From the NCBI GenBank assembly GCA_003154635.1, contig PMDX01000291.1, forward strand, positions 1,539 through 9,151: a DNA stretch of 7,613 nucleotides, given 5' to 3'. Numbering within the stretch: position 1 is the first letter of the stretch; every line of letters starts with the position of its first letter. The DNA comes from Actinomycetota bacterium. GTDB lineage: Bacteria; Actinomycetota; Geothermincolia; Fen-727; Anoxymicrobiaceae. The notes beneath the pieces were generated by a model. The model did not search any database. It was given only the letters and a program-made list of their open reading frames with translations, and was not told the DNA's origin. Below are positions 1-4,274 of the stretch, piece by piece. Position numbers and translations under genes: made by a program.

Positions 1-932
1 GGCCAATGGGGCGCATCATCGAACCACTTCGTCTGATGGGGGCTACGATCACCGCTGGAGAAAATGGTCGACCGCCGCTTCGAATCGAGGGAGGGTCGCT
101 TCACGGCATAGACTATTCGCCTATTGTCCCGAGTGCCCAGGTGAAATCCGCGGTGCTGCTCGCGGGGCTAGGTGCCTCCGGTAGAACTCTCGTGAAAGAA
201 TCGGTGCTCACTCGTGACCACACGGAGCGGTTGCTCGAGTACACGGGGATCGCCGTGTACAGGGAAGGGCTGAAGGTAGCTGTCGATCCGGGCGTCCCCG
301 AGGCCCGGGAGATAGTGGTCCCGGGAGACGCCTCGTCCGCGGCTTTTCTGGTTGGAGCGGCTCTGCTCTGCCCCGGCTCTGAAGTGATCGTCAGGTCCGT
401 TGGGTTGAACCCGACCAGAACCGGTTTCATAGACCTGTTCCGCAGGATGGGGGCGGACATAGAGACCGTGCAGACGGATTCCGGGGACTGGGAGCCTGTC
501 GGAGATATCATCGCACGGCACGGGGCACTGAAGGGAATTCGGGTGTCCGCGGAAGATGTAGCCCTGGCGATCGATGAGATAACACTTCTTGCCCTGCTGG
601 CGTCGCGTGCCGATGGAACTACAGAGATTTCCGGAGCTTTAGAGCTGCGACACAAGGAATCAGACCGCATTGCCGGTACGGTAGCCGCCCTTCGCGAGCT
701 TGGAGCAAGAATAGAGGAGACCGATGACGGCATGGTGATCGAGGGGCCATCGGAGCTCAAGGGTTCGCACGTGCACGCGAGCCGCGACCACAGGCTGGCG
801 ATGATGCTGGCGCTGGCGGGGCTCGTCGCCGGAGGTGAGACCGTCGTCGAGGGTTGGGAGTGGACTCAAATATCGTATCCAGGTTTTGAGAAAGTGCTCT
901 CGGAACTTGGGTCGGGACGGTCTCATGAGTGA
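1..932 (+). CDS. aroA: 3-phosphoshikimate 1-carboxyvinyltransferase (EPSP synthase), 5'-truncated by the window
   Basis: The cytosolic enzyme joins phosphoenolpyruvate to shikimate 3-phosphate, the sixth step of the shikimate pathway to chorismate. About 309 residues are visible of a family length near 430, so roughly the first 120 are outside the window. The frame is open from base 3 and begins PMGRIIEPL, matching the internal RPM-x-R segment of the family, so the ATG at 6 is not the start. Recognisable blocks in order are SAQVKSAVLLAGL, HTERLL, PGDASSAAFLVGAAL, DEITLLALLA, the signature ELRHKESDRI with its conserved Lys, Glu, Asp and Arg, and DHRLAMMLALAGL near the C terminus. All C-terminal active-site blocks seem intact. 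The stop codon (930-932) lies inside the first codons of cmk, which implies one transcript and coupled translation. The aroA-cmk pairing is common in bacteria. The assignment is secure. Confidence 0.96.
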   Translation, partial: PMGRIIEPLRLMGATITAGENGRPPLRIEGGSLHGIDYSPIVPSAQVKSAVLLAGLGASGRTLVKESVLTRDHTERLLEYTGIAVYREGLKVAVDPGVPEAREIVVPGDASSAAFLVGAALLCPGSEVIVRSVGLNPTRTGFIDLFRRMGADIETVQTDSGDWEPVGDIIARHGALKGIRVSAEDVALAIDEITLLALLASRADGTTEISGALELRHKESDRIAGTVAALRELGARIEETDDGMVIEGPSELKGSHVHASRDHRLAMMLALAGLVAGGETVVEGWEWTQISYPGFEKVLSELGSGRSHE

Positions 933-1626
933 GGAACCCGTGCTGGTCATAGCAATTGACGGCCCGGCGGCTTCGGGCAAGAGCACGGTTGCCATAATGC
1001 TCGCTCGCAGACTTGGACTTGCGCTCGTCGACAGCGGTTCGATGTACAGGGCGGCGACATTGCTCGCTGTGGAGCGAGGCGTCCAGTTGGACGACGAAGC
1101 TTCTCTTGCCGATATCGCAAGAGAATTGAGAGAGTCGTTCGAACTCGAACTCCCTCCCGATTCACCCGTAAGAGTAAGCGTCCATGGACGCGACATATCC
1201 TCGGCAATAAGGTCGCCGGAAATCGGTGAAGCCGTATCACCGGTATCGGCGGTTCGGGGCGTGCGCGAGGAGATGGTCGAGCTGCAGCGATCCCTGGTCA
1301 GGAAACCCGGGGCGGTGGTGGAAGGTCGAGATATTGGCACTACCGTCTTTCCGGAAGCCCCGCTCAAGGTCTACCTTGAAGCGTTACAGTCCGAGCGCGC
1401 TCGGCGTCGATATGTGGAGCTCACCGAGAAGGGCCTCGCCACAACGGAATCGTCTGTAGGCCAGGAGATCGCGATGAGGGACGAGATCGATTCGTCAAGA
1501 GAGAGCAGCCCTCTTGCCGCGGCCCGTGACGCACTCCGTATCGACACAACAGAACTCACAATCGAGGACGTGGTGAAAGAGATAACGAGTGAGCTGGAAC
1601 GTCGCGGACTCCGCTCGGATGTTTGA
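925..1626 (+). CDS. cmk: (d)CMP kinase (cytidylate kinase)
   Basis: This 233-residue cytosolic kinase phosphorylates CMP and dCMP with ATP, feeding CTP and dCTP synthesis. It has the usual length. Visible motifs are the Walker A loop GPAASGKST (residues 13-21), DSGSMYR (36-42; usually DTGAMYR), the CMP-domain segment EIGEAVSPVSAVRGVR (about 99-114), VEGRDIGTTVFP (132-143), the arginine-rich lid around ERARRRYVEL, and the C-terminal LRIDTTELTIEDVV. I chose the ATG at 925 because the protein then begins five residues before the first beta strand. An in-frame upstream start at 835 would add 30 unrelated residues from inside aroA. The start overlaps the aroA stop in ATGAGTGA and only a weak GGGACGG lies upstream, so translational coupling to aroA is likely. 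The TGA stop (1624-1626) lies within the -35 box of the trp leader promoter. Confidence 0.96.
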   Translation: MSEEPVLVIAIDGPAASGKSTVAIMLARRLGLALVDSGSMYRAATLLAVERGVQLDDEASLADIARELRESFELELPPDSPVRVSVHGRDISSAIRSPEIGEAVSPVSAVRGVREEMVELQRSLVRKPGAVVEGRDIGTTVFPEAPLKVYLEALQSERARRRYVELTEKGLATTESSVGQEIAMRDEIDSSRESSPLAAARDALRIDTTELTIEDVVKEITSELERRGLRSDV

Positions 1627-1652
1627 CAGACCCCGCGTGATTGACGTAATAT
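1623..1652 (+). promoter_or_regulatory. Sigma-70-type promoter of the trpL-trpB2 unit
   Basis: A perfect -35 box TTGACA (1623-1628) is followed after 18 bases by TAATAT (1647-1652), which fits the relaxed actinobacterial -10 pattern TANNNT. Transcription would begin near 1659-1661, practically on the ATG of the leader peptide at 1661. The -35 box overlaps the cmk stop codon (1624-1626). The location immediately before a tryptophan attenuator supports the call; the exact transcription start is inferred. Confidence 0.75.
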
Positions 1653-1660
1653 CACCAACT

Positions 1661-1714
1661 ATGAAAGCAACGGCAGTGTTTAACGAGCTGAATAGCTGGT
1701 GGTGGGGCTCCTAG
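1661..1714 (+). CDS. trpL: trp operon leader peptide with three tandem Trp codons
   Basis: This is a 17-codon reading frame, MKATAVFNELNSWWWGS, ending in TAG (1712-1714). Codons 13-15 (1697-1705) are TGG TGG TGG. Trp is normally the rarest residue, so three in a row in a tiny frame just before a terminator and a tryptophan biosynthesis gene is the classic signature of a sensing peptide. The peptide itself needs no function; the position of the translating ribosome controls folding of the RNA downstream. No Shine-Dalgarno sequence precedes the ATG, and the predicted transcription start is within about two bases of it, so I infer leaderless translation. The frame is too short for ordinary gene finders. 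The main alternative, a chance frame, is unlikely because the matching attenuator helices are present and correctly spaced. Confidence 0.88.
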   Translation: MKATAVFNELNSWWWGS

Positions 1715-1813
1715 GGAGTTCCACGCTGCCGATTAAACGAATAGGCCGTGGGACTCAATTGATTCCCGCGGCTAATGTGATTCTGGACCCGGTCGCGGAG
1801 GACCGGGTTTTTT
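1672..1813 (+). promoter_or_regulatory. Ribosome-mediated tryptophan transcription attenuator with alternating helices
   Basis: Six pairing arms can be read by eye. A (1672-1679) pairs with B (1723-1730), 8 bp. C (1744-1753) pairs with D (1764-1773), 10 bp with two G-U. E (1787-1794) pairs with F (1801-1808), the terminator. The alternatives are B:C, where 1716-1730 pairs with 1744-1756 in 13 bp with a two-base bulge (1726-1727), and D:E, where 1766-1773 pairs with 1791-1798 in 8 bp with two G-U. A local hairpin, 1704-1711 with 1715-1722, holds the leader stop codon in its loop. Inference: a ribosome stalled at the Trp codons leaves 1716 onward free, so B:C forms, D is freed to take E, and the terminator fails. 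A ribosome reaching the stop codon covers B, so C:D and E:F form and transcription ends. The helices are seen; the switching is inferred. Confidence 0.82.
1787..1813 (+). terminator. Intrinsic terminator of the trp attenuator
   Basis: ACCCGGTC (1787-1794) and GACCGGGT (1801-1808) form a perfect 8-bp GC-rich stem around a 6-base loop, and six T residues (1808-1813) follow. This is a textbook Rho-independent terminator located between the promoter and the trpB2 start, so it must be conditional for trpB2 to be transcribed from 1660. Confidence 0.93.
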
Positions 1814-1851
1814 AGTTTCGAGCGCAGGATCTCTAGAAAGGAGACATCGAG

Positions 1852-3162
1852 ATGGGAAGCAAAGTGACGCCACACAAGGTAATACTCGACGAGAGCGAGA
1901 TGCCGACGTCCTGGTACAATATCCAGGCGGACCTCCCCGAACCGGTGGATCCGCCTCTCAGCCCCATGACGAAGGAGCCGGCGGGCCCCGAGGATTTCAT
2001 CCCCCTGTTCCCCATGGAGCTGATCAAGCAGGAGATGAGCCAGGAGCGCTACATAGAGATTCCCGATGAGGTTCAGCATGTCTATAAGCTTTTCCGGCCG
2101 ACCCCGCTGCAGCGCGCCTACAGGCTCGAGAAAGAGCTCGATACACCGGCCAAGATCTTCTACAAGAATGAGAGCGTCAGCCCGGCGGGGAGCCACAAGC
2201 CTAATACGGCCATACCGCAGGCGTACTACAACAAGATGGAAGGCGTCAAGCGCATCTGCACAGAGACCGGGGCGGGCCAGTGGGGAAGCGCCCTCTCGCT
2301 TGGGTGCAAGTTCTTCGGGATTGAGCTCGAGGTGTACATGGTCAAGGTCAGTTTCGAGCAGAAACCCTACAGGCGCGCGATGATGGAGGTGTGGGGCGCG
2401 AAAGTGCACGCAAGCCCTACTGACGAGACGGAGTCCGGGCGCGCCGTCCTCGCCGAGGACCCGAATTGCCCTGGCAGCCTTGGGATCGCCATCAGCGAGG
2501 CCGTGGAGATGGCGCTGAAGCGCGATGACACCAAGTACTCTCTCGGCAGCGTCTTGAACCACGTCTGCATGCATCAGACCATTGTAGGGCTTGAGGCTAA
2601 AGCTCAGCTTGAGAAGGTCGACGAGTACCCCGATGTCGTCATCGGATGCGTTGGCGGTGGCAGTAACTTCGCCGGGATCTCATTCCCGTTCGCCAAGGAT
2701 AAGTTCGACGGAAAAGACATTCGAATCATCGCGGTGGAGCCGTTGAGTTGCCCAACGCTAACCCAGGGCAAATACGAATACGATTGCGGCGATGAGGCAG
2801 GCCTTGCGCCCATCGTCATGATGTATACACTCGGGCATAAATTCGTTCCTTCACCGATACACGCCGGTGGGCTCCGCTATCACGGCGCTTCTCCGCTCGT
2901 TTCCAAGCTCGTCCATGACGGCTATATGGAAGCTGTGGCGTACCCCCAGACCCAGGTCTTCGAGGCCGCGATGACGTTCGCGCGCACGGAGGGGTTGATA
3001 ATCGCGCCGGAGACGTCACATGCGGTGAAGTGCGCCATCGACGAGGCGCTCAAGTGCAAGGAGAGCGGCGAGAGCAAGACGATACTCTTCAACCTCAGCG
3101 GCCACGGACTGCTTGACCTGCGTGGCTACGATGAGTATCTGGCGGGCAATCTGGTAGACTAA
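1852..3162 (+). CDS. trpB2: TrpB2-type tryptophan synthase beta chain (PLP-dependent)
   Basis: This 436-residue fold-type II PLP enzyme condenses indole with serine to give tryptophan. The PLP-binding lysine is K116 in SPAGSHKPNTA; the catalytic glutamate is probably E138 in TETGAGQWGSALS; the phosphate-binding glycine loop is GGGSN (268-272); further family blocks are PETSHA (386-391) and NLSGHG near the C terminus. The N-terminal extension of about 80 residues, the length above 430 and the GSHK motif place it in the TrpB2 subfamily rather than the roughly 400-residue TrpB1. A good ribosome binding site, AAAGGAG (1837-1843), precedes ATG by 8 bases. It is preceded by a Trp-codon leader and attenuator, which ties it to tryptophan supply. 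No trpA or other trp gene is in the window, so whether it works with TrpA or salvages free indole cannot be decided here. Annotations often say 'TrpB-like pyridoxal phosphate-dependent enzyme'. Confidence 0.94.
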   Translation: MGSKVTPHKVILDESEMPTSWYNIQADLPEPVDPPLSPMTKEPAGPEDFIPLFPMELIKQEMSQERYIEIPDEVQHVYKLFRPTPLQRAYRLEKELDTPAKIFYKNESVSPAGSHKPNTAIPQAYYNKMEGVKRICTETGAGQWGSALSLGCKFFGIELEVYMVKVSFEQKPYRRAMMEVWGAKVHASPTDETESGRAVLAEDPNCPGSLGIAISEAVEMALKRDDTKYSLGSVLNHVCMHQTIVGLEAKAQLEKVDEYPDVVIGCVGGGSNFAGISFPFAKDKFDGKDIRIIAVEPLSCPTLTQGKYEYDCGDEAGLAPIVMMYTLGHKFVPSPIHAGGLRYHGASPLVSKLVHDGYMEAVAYPQTQVFEAAMTFARTEGLIIAPETSHAVKCAIDEALKCKESGESKTILFNLSGHGLLDLRGYDEYLAGNLVD

Positions 3163-3184
3163 GGTTGGGACTGGAAAATACCGA

Positions 3185-3253
3185 AACAAGACCTGAAAGG
3201 CCTTGTTGAGAATCATCTGGAACGTGGGCGCGGTATGTTTATTGCGCCCACGT
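3185..3253 (+). repeat. Two inverted repeats after trpB2
   Basis: The first, 3185-3190 with 3202-3207 (AACAAG/CTTGTT), encloses a small CCT/AGG inner stem. The second is a perfect 10-bp dyad, ACGTGGGCGC (3222-3231) and GCGCCCACGT (3244-3253), around a 12-base loop. Neither is followed by a T tract on either strand, so neither is a canonical intrinsic terminator. They may act as an mRNA 3'-end stabiliser, a U-less terminator, or an operator for the next gene, whose ribosome binding site begins ten bases later. Confidence 0.55.
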
Positions 3254-3275
3254 GCATAACCTGGAGGTGGCGGGA

Positions 3276-3560
3276 GTGGCGATATTCTGTCCCGCTTGTG
3301 GAGCGGAGAACCCGGACTCCGCAAAGTATTGCAACTTGTGCTTTGCAGAGATCGTCTTCGAAGAGGACGACTTCCCTGGTGCGGGGCCACAATCCGAGGG
3401 CTATCTGACCAAGTACCCATCGAGCTTCTCGGCTGATGCGCCGACCTTTGAAAAAGATCATGACGGATGGCTGGAATCCGATGCCGAAGTGCCGCCTGTG
3501 GATGTCGGCGAGTATGGTGTGAAAAGCGGCAATACCTACGAGGAGACTTCCGAAAAGTAG
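3276..3560 (+). CDS. Small zinc-ribbon protein with acidic tail, function unknown
   Basis: This is a 94-residue protein. Its N terminus carries a four-cysteine zinc ribbon, CPAC (residues 5-8) and CNLC (19-22), with ten residues between the pairs, followed by a stretch rich in Asp, Glu, Ser, Pro and Gly with no predicted helix-forming pattern or membrane segment. The module resembles the short 'zinc-ribbon' domains found at the N terminus of many bacterial membrane or signalling proteins, but here nothing recognisable follows it. I chose GTG at 3276 because GGAGG (3263-3267) sits 8 bases before it and the ribbon then begins at residue 5. Other in-frame GTG codons (3252, 3267) precede or overlap that ribosome binding site. 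It follows trpB2 by 113 bases that contain a strong inverted repeat, so cotranscription is uncertain. I do not recognise a specific function; a protein or nucleic-acid adaptor role is a guess. Confidence 0.72.
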   Translation: MAIFCPACGAENPDSAKYCNLCFAEIVFEEDDFPGAGPQSEGYLTKYPSSFSADAPTFEKDHDGWLESDAEVPPVDVGEYGVKSGNTYEETSEK

Positions 3561-3645
3561 TCACTCGAAACTTCTCTGATGAATTCCAGCATCGGCGCTC
3601 GATCGACGGGCCAAGCCAGACTGCTATTGTTGGAGCTTTTCGGCA

Positions 3646-3676
3646 TTTACAGTGGAACGCCAATCTCTGATATTAT
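3646..3676 (+). promoter_or_regulatory. Promoter for the small membrane protein gene
   Basis: TTTACA (3646-3651; five of six to consensus) and TATTAT (3671-3676; five of six) are separated by 19 bases. The -10 is preceded directly by TGA (3668-3670), giving an extended -10 that tolerates the long spacer. The predicted start near 3683 leaves a leader of about 30 bases containing GGAGG (3703-3707) before ATG 3713. Confidence 0.6.
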
Positions 3677-3712
3677 CTTCGTGAAAATTGTCACTTGAGT
3701 ACGGAGGTCCAA

Positions 3713-3982
3713 ATGTTCGCAGCTCTGGCGTTGTTCGGGATGCCGCTATTTGCAGTGGCAAAAAAAGGCTGGAATAGCTGGGGCAGCAGTTGGGTGTATA
3801 TTGTCTTTGGAGTTCTGGTCGTGGCAATAATTCTGGCTACGTGGGCCGGGGCGGTTGCGGCTGGAAAAGGGCGAAGCATGCAGTGGTGGTTTATAATCGG
3901 CTTTTTCATACCGGTCCTGGGCGTCATCATCATTTACATCCTCAAACCCATTCCCACGAAGGACCGGAAAGCCAAAGCCTGA
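3713..3982 (+). CDS. Small integral membrane protein, function unknown
   Basis: This 89-residue protein is almost entirely hydrophobic. It has a short N-terminal hydrophobic segment (about 1-16), a strong membrane segment (about 27-49), a basic GKGRS turn (51-55), a second strong segment rich in aromatic and branched residues (about 57-79, QWWFIIGFFIPVLGVIIIYI), and a basic tail, KDRKAKA. The positive-inside rule would put the GKGRS turn on the cytoplasmic side, but the likewise basic tail across the next segment conflicts, so topology is unclear. The GRS-x-WW-x-G-x-P-x-G pattern in the last segment is common in short uncharacterised bacterial membrane proteins. I chose ATG 3713 because GGAGG ends five bases before it; an in-frame TTG at 3695 lies upstream of that site. 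It has its own promoter. I do not recognise a named family. Confidence 0.7.
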   Translation: MFAALALFGMPLFAVAKKGWNSWGSSWVYIVFGVLVVAIILATWAGAVAAGKGRSMQWWFIIGFFIPVLGVIIIYILKPIPTKDRKAKA

Positions 3983-4035
3983 CAAAGGTCTGAAAAAGAC
4001 AAAAATCAGGGGGCAACAACTCGTGAGATCAGTGG

Positions 4036-4122
4036 TGGTGCCGAAGGCCGGACTCGAACCGGCACGGGGTGCTACCCCACTGGTTTTTGAGACCAGCGCG
4101 TCTACCATTCCGCCACTTCGGC
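4036..4122 (-). tRNA. tRNA-Leu (anticodon CAA)
   Basis: The minus strand gives a complete class II tRNA of 84 bases plus an encoded CCA (4036-4038). The acceptor stem is GCCGAAG/CTTCGGC, the D arm is GCGGAATGGTAGACGC, the anticodon stem CTGGT/ACCAG encloses loop CTCAAAA with anticodon CAA (reads UUG), and the variable arm TGGGGTAGCACCCCGT forms a GGGG/CCCC stem. The T arm is GCCGG-TTCGAGT-CCGGC and the discriminator is A, as expected for leucine. It is transcribed against the flanking genes. No disruption or duplicated 3' end suggesting an integrated element is visible in this window. Confidence 0.96.
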
Positions 4123-4175
4123 GCGTCAGCGTAGGTATGACGTACGCCATTCCTCCGCATCGTGTTCCTTGAGAT

Positions 4176-4184
4176 ATTATAACA
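4176..4184 (-). promoter_or_regulatory. Extended -10 promoter element of tRNA-Leu
   Basis: On the minus strand the bases read TGT-TATAAT, a perfect -10 hexamer with the TGN extension. Transcription would start near 4169, leaving a 5' leader of about 47 bases for RNase P to remove. I see no good -35 hexamer at the usual distance (4199-4204 reads ACGGAA), which fits an extended -10 promoter. Confidence 0.6.
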
Positions 4185-4274
4185 GCAAGCAATCGACGTT
4201 CCGTGCCATTACGGTTCGACGCTTGTTTTTGGATTCATGTGGTGCAAGCCTATGGAGATAAGATTCGGACAAGC

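Noticed and set aside
113..760. Minus-strand open frame (215 codons) opposite aroA
   Set aside because: It is serine, arginine and proline rich, overlaps conserved EPSP synthase motifs and has no supporting signals.
1661..1813. T-box riboswitch or TRAP-type control of trpB2
   Set aside because: I found no T-box consensus of the AGGGTGGNACCGCG type and no run of regularly spaced GAG/TAG triplets for TRAP. The Trp-codon leader with alternating helices explains the region better.
1711..2574. Long minus-strand open frame (287 codons) antisense to trpB2
   Set aside because: It lies almost wholly over a well-conserved trpB2 and its attenuator, is rich in Arg, His and Leu as expected from reading GC-rich codons backwards, and shows no family motif.
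3978..4010. Possible terminator for the tRNA or membrane gene (CCTGA/TCAGG with inner GTCT/AGAC)
   Set aside because: The stems are only 4-5 bp and not followed by a clean T tract on either strand; too weak to annotate.
4036..4122. tRNA-Leu as attachment site of an integrated element
   Set aside because: No integrase gene, duplicated tRNA 3' end or mobile gene appears in the window, and both sides carry ordinary chromosomal genes.
3746..4192. Minus-strand open frame (148 codons) covering the tRNA
   Set aside because: Its middle is the translation of the tRNA-Leu gene (the GGMVDALVSKT segment is a well-known artefact) and its end is antisense to the small membrane protein.
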